From JAHHUA01 sp036635475 (lineage in GTDB: Bacteria; Bacillota; Clostridia; Oscillospirales; Ruminococcaceae): a DNA stretch of 64,000 nucleotides. Below, in pieces: positions 26,478 through 34,652 of this stretch. The DNA lies in contig JAVWQH010000005.1 in assembly GCA_036635475.1 (NCBI GenBank), positions 1 to 64,000 on the forward strand, read 5' to 3'. Within the stretch, counting starts at the first letter, position 1. Every line of letters begins with the position of its first letter. Under the pieces are notes generated by a model. That model saw nothing but the letters and a program-made list of their open reading frames with translations, did not search any database and had not been told where the DNA came from. A program made the translations under genes and the position numbers.

Positions 26478-28712
26478 ATGAATAATAATGCTTGGAGAAA
26501 TTTCAATGGCGAAACTTGGAAAGATGAAATTAATGTAAGAAATTTTATTCAAGAAAATTATCGCCCTTACGAAAGTGATGATAGTTTTTTGGCTAAAGCT
26601 ACAGACAGAACTACGAAATTAATGGATAAATTAAACGAATTATTCAAAAAAGAACAGGAAAATAATGGTGTCTTGGAAATAGATGCTGATACGGTTACTT
26701 CGCTTTTAACTTACAAGCCGGGTTATCTTGATAAAGAAAATGAACTGATTGTTGGTTTGCAAACTGACTCACCTTTAAAGAGGGGCGTTAACCCATTTGG
26801 CGGAATGAAAATGGCAAAAGAAGCTTGTAGAGCCTATGGAAGAGAAGTTTCTGAGAAGATTTTAACTGAATTTAAGTATAGGACAACCCATAATGACGGA
26901 GTTTTTAGAGCATATACACCTGAAATGAGAGATGCACGTTCTTGCGGAATAATCACTGGTTTGCCAGATGCCTACGGAAGAGGACGTATTATTGGTGACT
27001 ACAGACGTGTTGCACTTTATGGAATTGACAGATTAATTAAAGAAAAACAAAATGATAAGCTGGAAAAAGGCAAATTATCAATGGACGTTGACAATATTCG
27101 ACTTGCTGAAGAATTATTTCAACAGATAACATTTTTGGGTTATCTAAAAGATATGGCTGAAATGTATGGATTTGATATTTCAAACCCTGCAACCAATACA
27201 AAAGAGGCTATACAATGGCTATATTTTGCATATCTTGCAGCAATTAAAGAGCAAAATGGTGCAGCTATGTCCCTTGGAAGAGTAAGCACATTCCTTGATA
27301 TTTATATTGAACGTGATTTAGCAGAGGGTACATTGACCGAGATTGAGGCTCAAGAACTTATTGATGATTTTGTTATGAAGCTGAGAATGGCAAGACATTT
27401 AAGAACACCTGAATATAACGAATTGTTTGGCGGAGATCCTATGTGGATTACCGAGAGCGTCGGCGGTATGGGACAAGACGGACGAACACTAGTTAGTAAG
27501 ACGTCGTATAGAATGTTGAATACACTATATAATCTTGGCACTTCCCCAGAGCCAAACTTGACAATACTATGGTCAGAAAATCTACCTGAAGCTTTCAAAA
27601 GATTTTGTGCAAAACTATCAATTGATACTGATGCTATTCAATATGAAAATGATGATATAATGAGAGATATTTATGGTGATGATTATGCAATTGCTTGTTG
27701 CGTATCGGCTATGACAATCGGAAAACAAATGCAATTTTTCGGGGCAAGATGCAATCTACCGAAGCTTTTATTGCTTGCTTTGAATGGCGGTATGGACGAA
27801 AATAAAAACATACAACTCGGACCAAAGGGCAAAATTTTCGATGCCGACAAACCTCTTGAATATGATGAAGTTATGGAAGCCGTTGAAAAATACAGAAAAT
27901 GGCTTTGTGCTTTGTATGTCAACACAATGAATATAATTCATTTTATGCACGATAAGTATGCCTACGAAAAAACACAGATGGCTTTGCACGATACAGATAT
28001 CGAGCATACAATGGCATTCGGAGTTTCCGGATTATCTGTTATTACAGACTCATTAAGTGCAATAAAATATGCAAAAGTAACCCCAATTAAAAACGAAAAA
28101 GGGTTAATTTGTGACTTTGAAACAGTTGGAGAGTTTCCTAAATATGGCAATGATGACGACCGAGTTGACCAAATTGCAGTTGAGATGGTTCGTGATATGG
28201 AATCAACATTAAAAGAGACACCAACATACAAAAATGCAAAGCACAAGCTTTCTGTTTTGACAATAACATCAAACGTTATGTATGGCAAAAAGACAGGTGC
28301 AACCCCAGATGGACGCAAAAAAGGTGAACCATTTGCACCAGGAGCAAATCCAATGCACAATAGAGAGATAAATGGCGCATTAGCCTCATTAAATTCAGTG
28401 GCAAAAATCTCATATGACTATTGTCGTGATGGTGTTTCCAATACATTTTCAATAATTCCGTCAGCATTAGGCAAGGATATGCAAACTCAAGTTACAAATC
28501 TTGTGTCGATTTTGACAGGCTATTTTAAAAAGAAGGCACATCATATCAATGTGAATGTAATGGATAGGGAAAAGCTTGTTGCTGCATTTGAAAATCCTGA
28601 CCTATATCCAAATTTAACTATCAGAGTTTCGGGATATGCAGTTAATTTTCACAAGTTAAGCAAAGAACAACAAAAAGAAGTAATTATGCGAACTTTCCAT
28701 AGTAAAATGTAA
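26478..28712 (+). CDS. pflB: Pyruvate formate-lyase (formate C-acetyltransferase)
   Basis: Full-length PFL of 744 residues. It has the catalytic cysteine pair as AIACCVSAMTIGKQMQFFGAR (about residues 400-420), the early GLQTDSPLKRGVNPFGGM, and the C-terminal glycyl-radical loop TIRVSGYAVNFHKLSKEQQ with the radical glycine in VSGYAVNF. It splits pyruvate and CoA into acetyl-CoA and formate without oxygen; formate then feeds Fhs. It needs an activating radical SAM enzyme; no classic pflA follows, although a PflX-like protein is at 33465-34361. Expression is placed under the ZTP riboswitch. Confidence 0.98.
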   Translation: MNNNAWRNFNGETWKDEINVRNFIQENYRPYESDDSFLAKATDRTTKLMDKLNELFKKEQENNGVLEIDADTVTSLLTYKPGYLDKENELIVGLQTDSPLKRGVNPFGGMKMAKEACRAYGREVSEKILTEFKYRTTHNDGVFRAYTPEMRDARSCGIITGLPDAYGRGRIIGDYRRVALYGIDRLIKEKQNDKLEKGKLSMDVDNIRLAEELFQQITFLGYLKDMAEMYGFDISNPATNTKEAIQWLYFAYLAAIKEQNGAAMSLGRVSTFLDIYIERDLAEGTLTEIEAQELIDDFVMKLRMARHLRTPEYNELFGGDPMWITESVGGMGQDGRTLVSKTSYRMLNTLYNLGTSPEPNLTILWSENLPEAFKRFCAKLSIDTDAIQYENDDIMRDIYGDDYAIACCVSAMTIGKQMQFFGARCNLPKLLLLALNGGMDENKNIQLGPKGKIFDADKPLEYDEVMEAVEKYRKWLCALYVNTMNIIHFMHDKYAYEKTQMALHDTDIEHTMAFGVSGLSVITDSLSAIKYAKVTPIKNEKGLICDFETVGEFPKYGNDDDRVDQIAVEMVRDMESTLKETPTYKNAKHKLSVLTITSNVMYGKKTGATPDGRKKGEPFAPGANPMHNREINGALASLNSVAKISYDYCRDGVSNTFSIIPSALGKDMQTQVTNLVSILTGYFKKKAHHINVNVMDREKLVAAFENPDLYPNLTIRVSGYAVNFHKLSKEQQKEVIMRTFHSKM

Positions 28713-28728
28713 TCGCAGACTATCAATC

Positions 28729-28763
28729 AATAGTGGACAGTAAGATGCTGTCCACTATTTTTT
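28729..28763 (+). terminator. Intrinsic terminator after pflB
   Basis: A 12-bp perfect stem (AATAGTGGACAG with CTGTCCACTATT) and 7-base loop are followed by six Ts. Confidence 0.92.
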
Positions 28764-28807
28764 ATGTAAATAAACTAACTAACGTTAGAACGCTTAATAG
28801 GCTAAAA

Positions 28808-28841
28808 AAAGCAGTAACTATCTGATGATAGTTGCTGCTTT
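28808..28841 (-). terminator. Intrinsic terminator after the M23 peptidase gene
   Basis: A 15-base stem arm pair (AAAGCAGTAACTATC with GATAGTTGCTGCTTT, one mismatch or wobble) has a run of Ts on the minus strand. Confidence 0.85.
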
Positions 28842-28847
28842 AATTAA

Positions 28848-30290
28848 TTATCTTGTTCCTACGAATTTAGCAGGATTTTGGTATTGACCATTTTTAATGA
28901 TTTCAAAGTGACAGTGTGGACCTGATGACCTGCCTGAACTTCCTGACAATGCAATAAGTTCGCCTTTTTCAACCCATTGACCGGGAACAACAAGAAGTTT
29001 GCTGTTGTGTCCATATAGNNNNNNNNNNNNNNNNNNNNNNNNNNNNNNNNNNNNNNNNNNNNNNNNNNNNNNNNNNNNNNNNNNNNNNNNNNNNNNNNNN
29101 NNNNNNNNNNNNNNNNNNCTTGTGACTTTTGAATATCCTGTGTTATAATCTTTGCTGACGGTTCGTTCAATTTTGAAAGGTATTTCATCATTATAGTTAG
29201 TTGTAACAGTACGTTTAACTTCCAAATATGGAACAGCTTTTGAAATTAAAACTTCTTGTCCGATTAAAAGTTTTTCTTCAATATTAGGATTAAGAGCCTT
29301 TAATGTGTCATATGGCATATTAAACTTCTGTGCGATTATTGAAGGCACATCGTTTTTTTGTACAATATATGTTTTTTGTTGCTGATTATATCCTGTTAGA
29401 ATGGATTCCATCGTGTCAAATTTAACAACTGATGTAATAGGATATAAGCCTTTTTTAAGGTCGATTTTTTTAATAAAACTAACTTTTTCGCTAGGTTCAC
29501 CAGTTCTATTTCCAGCAATTATGTTGTCTAAGAGTATGAATAAATTTGATGAATTTTCGAGCGCACCGACGAATTTTTTATCTACATAAAGACCATCGGC
29601 TTCGATTAGCTCATTACCTGAAGCGGAGATGATTTTATTGGTTAGGTCATCAATTGAAGTAACAGATGTCTTGTCCACAACTTCCAAAGAAAATCTTGGA
29701 ACAGTATCCAAAGGTTTTTGATAACTTTCGTGAATAATTCTATCTCTCATCATTTTTTCAGCTTTATAGAATTCCGACTCTGTGTTAATATATCCAATAT
29801 CAATGCCGTTATATTCAACTTTAAGAGCATATATTATTGAATTATAGTGGTTAAATACATTGATTGTGAAAATTAAAGCAATAATAGGAATTATAAAATT
29901 AAAGCATTTGTGTCCATAATAAAAGAGATTTTTAAATAGTGATTTTGCAATTTCAATGCAGATACTTCGCTTGGCACTGCCTGTTAAATTTCCTGCATTA
30001 ATGCAAAGCTTTTCGATTGTTTCAATTTTTGTAGCAAAGGCTTGCACAGGATTGAGTATGATGCGAAATTGAGAATAAAAGTACCCATGGATTTTGTCAA
30101 AAGTTCTTATAAAGCTTTTTTTAATTTTAGATTTATAGACAAAATAATTTATTGTTAAGTTACGTTTTGTATGTCTAAAACAGCGTATAATATAGCAACC
30201 TATAAAGTAAATATAATTATAAATAGTGTTGAAATAAAATTCCAAGTTATTGTGCGAATTTGACTTTTTGGGGGGCATGTTTTGGTTCAA
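28848..30290 (-). CDS. LysM/G5/M23-family cell-wall endopeptidase, interrupted by an assembly gap
   Basis: Envelope protein with a basic N-terminus, a signal-anchor-like hydrophobic segment (FIIPIIALIFTINVF, about residues 135-150), a LysM domain (KTYIVQKNDVPSIIAQKFNM to QEVLISK), the start of a G5 domain (VKRTVTTNYNDEIPFKIERT), then after 100 Ns the end of an M23 metallopeptidase (LYGHNSKLLVV, SGRSSGPHCHFEI). The N-terminal M23 zinc ligands fall in the gap. The gap breaks the coding sequence in the assembly, not necessarily in the genome. The start is unclear: TTG 30290 and ATG 30278 lack a good site, while an ATT at 30320 lies 7 bases after AAGGAAG. Confidence 0.85.
   Translation of the reverse strand: MNQNMPPKKSNSHNNLEFYFNTIYNYIYFIGCYIIRCFRHTKRNLTINYFVYKSKIKKSFIRTFDKIHGYFYSQFRIILNPVQAFATKIETIEKLCINAGNLTGSAKRSICIEIAKSLFKNLFYYGHKCFNFIIPIIALIFTINVFNHYNSIIYALKVEYNGIDIGYINTESEFYKAEKMMRDRIIHESYQKPLDTVPRFSLEVVDKTSVTSIDDLTNKIISASGNELIEADGLYVDKKFVGALENSSNLFILLDNIIAGNRTGEPSEKVSFIKKIDLKKGLYPITSVVKFDTMESILTGYNQQQKTYIVQKNDVPSIIAQKFNMPYDTLKALNPNIEEKLLIGQEVLISKAVPYLEVKRTVTTNYNDEIPFKIERTVSKDYNTGYSKVTXXXXXXXXXXXXXXXXXXXXXXXXXXXXXXXXXXLYGHNSKLLVVPGQWVEKGELIALSGSSGRSSGPHCHFEIIKNGQYQNPAKFVGTR
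29019..29118. other. Assembly gap of exactly 100 Ns
   Basis: A round placeholder length means the true size is unknown. The missing part must hold the end of the G5 domain and most of the N-terminal half of the M23 domain, which normally takes more than the 33 residues allotted here. Confidence 0.98.
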
Positions 30291-30450
30291 GTTACTTTTT
30301 TCATTAAGTTCAGGTAAAATATTATCACTTCCTTGAGAACATACAAAATATATTTTTTAATTACAGTACCTCACATTATATAATATATTTGCGAAAAAAT
30401 CAACTTTTGTCATATAATTTTCCCATAGAGTTTTTATTTGTCATAATAAC

Positions 30451-30482
30451 TAAAAAGGCTGCAAAACTTTTGTAATGCAGCC
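30451..30482 (-). terminator. Minus-strand intrinsic terminator in the M23 leader region
   Basis: GGCTGCA and TGCAGCC arms with a 12-base loop; on the minus strand the hairpin is followed by TTTTT. No gene lies directly upstream on that strand, so it ends an orphan transcript or attenuates the M23 gene. Confidence 0.7.
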
Positions 30483-30600
30483 CCTATTTTAAGGGAGCTT
30501 TAGCTTATTTGGCTATTAAAAGATTTCTCTACCCATAAAAGTTTTGCTCCATTAAAGGTGACATTTATATTTTATGCCGAACTTAAATATTGGTAACTTA
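30483..30600 (-). ncRNA. Candidate non-coding RNA or leader upstream of the M23 gene
   Basis: On the minus strand, before the terminator at 30451-30482, the sequence can fold with a closing GGAGC/GCTCC stem and an inner TAGC-CAAATAA-GCTA hairpin. The only reading frames are about ten codons long. It matches no riboswitch class I know. Existence as an RNA is inferred from structure plus terminator only. Confidence 0.3.
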
Positions 30601-30713
30601 ACATAAAATATAAAAGTTTGATATTGGATATAAAACTAACACTATTATAGTATAATATTAATTTTAATTGTATTTGTTCTGTATAATAATATTATCTAAG
30701 CTTATAATATTAT

Positions 30714-30800
30714 TAGTTTTCCTTTCAAAGCGTTTGCGTAGCTGTTCTATAGGAAGGAAAAACTGCCAGCAGGTGCATTTATGTGCCTGCTTTTTATTAC
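30714..30800 (+). ncRNA. Candidate structured RNA with terminator upstream of yedF
   Basis: A long stem AGTTTTCCTT (from 30715) with AAGGAAAAACT (to 30764) encloses a GCGTTTGCGTAGC loop region, directly followed by a terminator hairpin (GCAGG...CCTGC) and TTTTT near 30791-30795. A TATAAT lies at about 30682. It does not resemble a riboswitch class I recognise. It could be a small RNA or a terminating leader for yedF, whose start is about 145 bases downstream. Confidence 0.4.
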
Positions 30801-30942
30801 ATTTTGATATTATGAAAAGCAATAAAATCCGATTATACTATTCTATTTTGTAATAACGATTGACAAAAAAACTATAATAAGATAACCTAAAACAGTAAAA
30901 AGAAATATTATACAGTAATATATATTAATTGGAGGAATTACA

Positions 30943-31524
30943 ATGAAAATCCTTGATGCAGTTGGTAAACAATGTCCTATTCCTGTTATAATGTCAAAAA
31001 AAGAGGTAAAAGAAGGCACTGAGCAATTTGATATAACAGTTGATAATGAATTTGCTGTTGAAAATCTAAGAAATTTTGCACTTACTGTTGGTTACACAAC
31101 AACTTCAAATAATGATGGCAATAATTTCGTTGTACATTTCAATAAAGTTGCTGATGCCACTTGCGAATGTGCGTGTTGTAATGAGATTAAAAATTGGGCA
31201 TTATTCGTTGGTAAAGACACAATCGGCGATGGAGAAAAAGAACTTGGAACTAATCTAATTCGTATGTTTTTCTACACATTAAAAGAAGATGCAGATATTC
31301 CTAAATATATTTTGTTTATGAATAGTGGTGTTTTTCTTGCAACAATGGACGAGCAAATTGTTGAGCATTTAAAAGCACTAGAGGAACGTGGAACAGAGAT
31401 TTTAATATGTGGAACTTGCCTTAATTTTTATAAAATTCAAGTTGAACCGCAAGTTGGCAAAATAAGCAATATGTACGATATTTCCGACAAGATGAAAATA
31501 GCCGATAAAGTTATTACATTATAG
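30943..31524 (+). CDS. yedF: Sulfurtransferase-like selenium metabolism protein YedF
   Basis: Protein of 193 residues with two parts. Residues 1-75 are a TusA-like domain with the CPxP signature in AVGKQCPIPVIMSKKEVKEG; the rest is a DsrE-like domain (FFYTLKEDADIPKYILFMNSGV, ILICGTCLNFY). Between them is the cysteine-rich linker CECACCNE. This matches the TIGR03527 YedF type, found with selenium metabolism genes. GGAGG lies before the ATG. A DUF3343 protein follows 8 bases later. Neither selD nor selA is in the window, so actual selenium use is unproven. Confidence 0.92.
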   Translation: MKILDAVGKQCPIPVIMSKKEVKEGTEQFDITVDNEFAVENLRNFALTVGYTTTSNNDGNNFVVHFNKVADATCECACCNEIKNWALFVGKDTIGDGEKELGTNLIRMFFYTLKEDADIPKYILFMNSGVFLATMDEQIVEHLKALEERGTEILICGTCLNFYKIQVEPQVGKISNMYDISDKMKIADKVITL

Positions 31525-31532
31525 GTGAATTT

Positions 31533-31790
31533 ATGAAATATTGTGTAATAACCTTTGCTAATACCCATAGTGCAATCGCAGCCCAAAAGCTGCTTAATGG
31601 TGTGATTGATTTCGAGATAATGCCCACATTGCGTGATATAAGCCAAAGTTGTGGCATTTCTATTAAGCTTGGCTATGACGATGAACCCAAAGCAAGGCAA
31701 GCTATTTTGAATGAAATTGACCCAACAATGTTTTGCTTTTATGAGGTAGTGCCTGAAAATGGCAAGAATACCATAACAAAAATGCTATAA
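31533..31790 (+). CDS. DUF3343 putative Se/S carrier-like protein
   Basis: Protein of 85 residues with the DUF3343 pattern: YCVITFANTHSAIAAQKLL at the start, IMPTLRDISQSCGISIKL containing the single conserved CG, and a final MFCFYEV strand. It is tightly linked to yedF (8-base gap), the usual partner, and has been proposed as a selenium or sulfur carrier. Its one conserved cysteine would be the carrier site (inference). Upstream AGGTGA serves as the ribosome site. Confidence 0.9.
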   Translation: MKYCVITFANTHSAIAAQKLLNGVIDFEIMPTLRDISQSCGISIKLGYDDEPKARQAILNEIDPTMFCFYEVVPENGKNTITKML

Positions 31791-31861
31791 TAACTCTCAA
31801 TAATAATATATTTTCAGAAGAAAAGTCGCCTCTTTTTTAAACATTAGAGGCGACTTTTGCT

Positions 31862-32245
31862 TTATATTAAATTAGAAAATGTTGGATTACTGCTTTTTTG
31901 TATAGTTTCAAGTGATATTTTAATTTCATCTAAATCGCCTAAAATAATTCCTTTTTCATCGCTGTATTTTATCATTTTCCCTATTCTCGCAATCAGTGCA
32001 GAAACCTGTTCAACTTCGCTATGCTTGATGCTGGTTTGCAATTTTTGTTCATTTTTTAGCCAAAAATCCAGAAGGTCTTCATAGCTGCAAAGAGCTTCTG
32101 ATGTGTTGTCAGAAATAATTTCCTCTTCAATTTTTTCGATTTTAACAATGGTTTCATCAATGACATTGTTCAAAAAAACAGTTGAAATTGTGCAAGTAGC
32201 GACAATGCTTAGTGATATAATTATGGCAATAATAATTCGATTCAC
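31862..32245 (-). CDS. DUF4363 family protein
   Basis: Protein of 127 residues with one N-terminal hydrophobic segment (IIIAIIISLSIVATCTISTVFL, residues ~4-25) and an extracytoplasmic helical domain with ENEQKL/KHSEVEQVSALIARIGKM-like features. This is the DUF4363 pattern, a clostridial family that commonly accompanies DUF421 proteins. It overlaps the upstream DUF421 gene by 4 bases (ATGA), so translation is coupled. Function unknown; spore-membrane or spore-development roles are proposed for the pair by context only. Confidence 0.82.
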   Translation of the reverse strand: MNRIIIAIIISLSIVATCTISTVFLNNVIDETIVKIEKIEEEIISDNTSEALCSYEDLLDFWLKNEQKLQTSIKHSEVEQVSALIARIGKMIKYSDEKGIILGDLDEIKISLETIQKSSNPTFSNLI

Positions 32246-32949
32246 TTTTTGCCCGCCTTTTCTTTTAGTACAATATGAAAATCAGCACTTCTGTCACAAG
32301 TCATCAAAAAAACATCGCTTTTTTTGGATTTATGTTCAGCAAGGATTTTATTAAGCCAAACTTCGGATAAATTGCAGTAAGCTAACGAATTATAATTGAT
32401 TATTCCATCACTTATAATAACAGTTGGAGGGGCATTATCAGAGGTTTTGATGGGAAGTTCTAACATTTGAGCTGTCACATTTCTAGCTTGAAATCGCTGA
32501 TAAACGGACATTTTTCCTGTTGTTTCAACAATGGCAAAAGCGACATCACGAATATCAAAAATTCCCGAAAAACGAAGTTGTGCCATTAAATCGTCAATAG
32601 AAAAACGCAAATTTCGTAGTTCTTCTTGGTCGATTATACCGTCACGAATTATTGTTCTTGGAGTACCTGAGATAATTTTTCTGGCTTTTTCGGATTTTAA
32701 CGTTAAAATAGACATAAAAATTTCAAATGCAATAAGGGTTAAAATAGGCATAACACCTGTTGCAAACGGGATATTAACGTCCTCAATAGGCAAAGTTGCA
32801 ATATTTGAAATGATAATAGTTGACACAAATTCAGAGGGCTGTAATTCGCCCAGTTGACGTTTTCCCATAATTCTTAAACCAAACACAATCAGTGCATACA
32901 AAAAAATAGTTCTAATAACAATTATTGACAAAAATATCCCACCAATCAC
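32242..32949 (-). CDS. DUF421 (YetF-type) membrane protein
   Basis: Protein of 235 residues. Three hydrophobic segments in the first ~85 residues (IIVIRTIFLYALIVFGLRIMGKRQLGELQPSEFV is diagnostic) are followed by a soluble YetF-like domain with LRNLRFSIDDLMAQLRFSGI. Several DUF421 proteins in Bacillus, including SpoVA-associated paralogues and YetF, are made in sporulation or act in the spore membrane. It is transcribed with the DUF4363 gene and divergent from the DUF2500 gene. No catalytic residues can be named. Confidence 0.9.
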   Translation of the reverse strand: MIGGIFLSIIVIRTIFLYALIVFGLRIMGKRQLGELQPSEFVSTIIISNIATLPIEDVNIPFATGVMPILTLIAFEIFMSILTLKSEKARKIISGTPRTIIRDGIIDQEELRNLRFSIDDLMAQLRFSGIFDIRDVAFAIVETTGKMSVYQRFQARNVTAQMLELPIKTSDNAPPTVIISDGIINYNSLAYCNLSEVWLNKILAEHKSKKSDVFLMTCDRSADFHIVLKEKAGKK

Positions 32950-33040
32950 TAACTTATACTGTTATTATTTGTTGAATTTGTTGCTTTATTCCTATTAAAA
33001 TAGTATAATAATCTTATCAAAAAGTATTGTGAGGAAAAGT

Positions 33041-33433
33041 ATGAATAGCTTTAGCTTTTTTGGTAATATTATGATGACGATTGTACCAATTATAGTTGTA
33101 ATTGGCTTTATTTTAGTGTTTGTATCAATAATATCTCAGCTTGTTAGAAGTAGTAATGAAAACCATAAAAACAATAATTCCCCTATTTTGACAGTTGAAG
33201 CAAAAGTTGTTGCCAAAAGGGCAGATATACAACATTATAATCGCAATAATTCCAACGATAATTTTAATCATTCCACAACAACAACCAAATATTATGCAAC
33301 CTTTGAATTTGAAAGTAAGGACAGAATGGAATTTCTTGTTCCCGAAAACGAATATGGATATATAATTGAACAAGATATGGGCAAACTTAACTTTCAAGGG
33401 ACAAGATTTTTGAGTTTTGAAAGAACAAAATAA
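33041..33433 (+). CDS. DUF2500 membrane-anchored protein
   Basis: Protein of 130 residues with one N-terminal transmembrane helix (MMTIVPIIVVIGFILVFVSI) and an extracytoplasmic domain containing LTVEAKVVAKRAD, then an Asn-rich insert (YNRNNSNDNFNHS) and YYATFEFESKDRMEFLV, which is the DUF2500 pattern. Function unknown. The ATG at 33041 follows GTGAGGA. The next gene starts 31 bases downstream, so the two are probably cotranscribed. Confidence 0.82.
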   Translation: MNSFSFFGNIMMTIVPIIVVIGFILVFVSIISQLVRSSNENHKNNNSPILTVEAKVVAKRADIQHYNRNNSNDNFNHSTTTTKYYATFEFESKDRMEFLVPENEYGYIIEQDMGKLNFQGTRFLSFERTK

Positions 33434-33464
33434 TTTTATATTACTATTTAATCAGGAGAAAATT

Positions 33465-34361
33465 ATGATTTTTTCAATGGAAAATTGTACGTTATGCCCA
33501 AGAAATTGTGGCGTTGACCGTACTAAGTCTTTGGGATTTTGCGGAATTGGGGACAAAATTAAAGTTGCAAGAGCAATGTTGCACAAGTGGGAAGAGCCTG
33601 TTATAAGCGGTAAAAACGGCTCGGGAACAGTTTTCTTTTCAGGGTGCAACTTAAAATGTTGTTTTTGCCAAAATGCAAAAATTTCAAAAGAATGTGTGGG
33701 AAAAGAACTCGGCATAAATGAACTGGCTGACTTATTTTTGCAATTGCAAGATATGGGTGCGGAAAATATTAATTTGGTAACAGCCGGTCACTATTTGCTG
33801 CAAATTATAAATGCACTTGATATTGCAAAACCAAAATTACATATTCCGATTGTATATAATACAGGTAGCTACGAAAAAGTCGAAGCTATTAAAATGCTTG
33901 ATGGCTACATTGATATTTATTTACCGGACTTAAAATATGTAAACTCGCAAATGTCAAATAAATATTCCAACGCACCTGATTATTTTGAAGTTGCAATAAA
34001 TGCTATAAAAGAGATGAAAAGGCAAGTTGGAAAAAACGTTTTTGATGAGCAAGGAATGATGAAAAACGGCATTATTATCCGACATTTGATTATGCCTATG
34101 GGATATAAGGACTCCATTGAGGTGCTGACAAGTATTGCTGACGAATTTCCTCTTGATGAGATTTTAGTTAGCATTATGAGCCAATATACACCCCAAGGAG
34201 AAAGTAAATATAAGGAACTTAATCGAAAAATTTATACTATTGAGTACGAAAAAGTCATAGCGAAAGCTAATGAACTTAAAATAAAGGGATTTATGCAGGA
34301 AAGAACTTCCGCAAAAAGCGATTTTACTCCTGAATTTTCCGATAAAGCAATTCTTTTTTAG
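33465..34361 (+). CDS. PflX-like radical SAM protein
   Basis: Radical SAM protein of 298 residues. The N-terminus has a cysteine pattern (ENCTLCPRNCGVDR, LGFCGIGD) and the core has FSGCNLKCCFCQNAKIS (CxxxCxxC, about residues 66-73). Later stretches AENINLVTAGHYLLQI and YIDIYLPDLKYV match the PflX group, annotated as putative pyruvate formate-lyase activating enzyme but not shown to activate PFL. It is 5 kb from pflB. CAGGAG precedes the ATG at 33465; a frame to 33417 overlaps the previous gene without its own site. Confidence 0.88.
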   Translation: MIFSMENCTLCPRNCGVDRTKSLGFCGIGDKIKVARAMLHKWEEPVISGKNGSGTVFFSGCNLKCCFCQNAKISKECVGKELGINELADLFLQLQDMGAENINLVTAGHYLLQIINALDIAKPKLHIPIVYNTGSYEKVEAIKMLDGYIDIYLPDLKYVNSQMSNKYSNAPDYFEVAINAIKEMKRQVGKNVFDEQGMMKNGIIIRHLIMPMGYKDSIEVLTSIADEFPLDEILVSIMSQYTPQGESKYKELNRKIYTIEYEKVIAKANELKIKGFMQERTSAKSDFTPEFSDKAILF

Positions 34362-34439
34362 CAAATACACCAAAAAATACGTTTTATTTTATGTATAATA
34401 TACTGATGTAACAAAATTAATTTATATTAATTTAAACCA

Positions 34440-34468
34440 TTGAAATTTTATGATGAATATTGTAAAAT
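34440..34468 (+). promoter_or_regulatory. Promoter of the purine operon
   Basis: TTGAAA (34440-34445), 17-base spacer, TAAAAT (34463-34468). A transcript from here would carry the small leader ORF and the terminator. Confidence 0.65.
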
Positions 34469-34500
34469 TTAATTAGATAGTTTTTTATGGAGGCTGATGA

Positions 34501-34638
34501 ATGATACTCTCGAAATTGATGGGTTATAGTTTCTGTGAGCATTTAATGTCTAACAAGACAAATAATGCAAAATTTAATACTTATCCAATTCAAACACTGG
34601 GGGTTAGTGTGTCTTTTAACCATAAGAAATCGTCATAA
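34501..34638 (+). CDS. 45-codon leader ORF of the purine operon
   Basis: An ATG 7 bases after a strong GGAGG opens a 45-codon frame ending in TAA at 34636-34638. The product starts MILSKLMGYSFCEHL and ends VSFNHKKSS. It has no membrane segment and no domain I know. It lies between a good promoter and a terminator hairpin just ahead of purE, the arrangement of a leader peptide in translation-coupled attenuation. It might also be an independent small protein or chance frame in a structured leader. No run of one amino acid suggests a simple sensing mechanism. Confidence 0.5.
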   Translation: MILSKLMGYSFCEHLMSNKTNNAKFNTYPIQTLGVSVSFNHKKSS

Positions 34639-34652
34639 TAAACAATCATAGT

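Noticed and set aside
28859..29191. A second reading frame across the N-gap on the minus strand
   Set aside because: It is a shadow in another frame of the M23 gene and exists only because Ns do not create stops.
30483..30600. c-di-AMP (ydaO) riboswitch before the M23 gene
   Set aside because: The diagnostic GGGGAACC and AACCCGUCAGCUAACC blocks are not present on either strand.
34501..34638. Purine riboswitch before purE
   Set aside because: The conserved purine aptamer core (TATA...ATGG, TCTACC) is absent; the region reads as a small ORF followed by a terminator.
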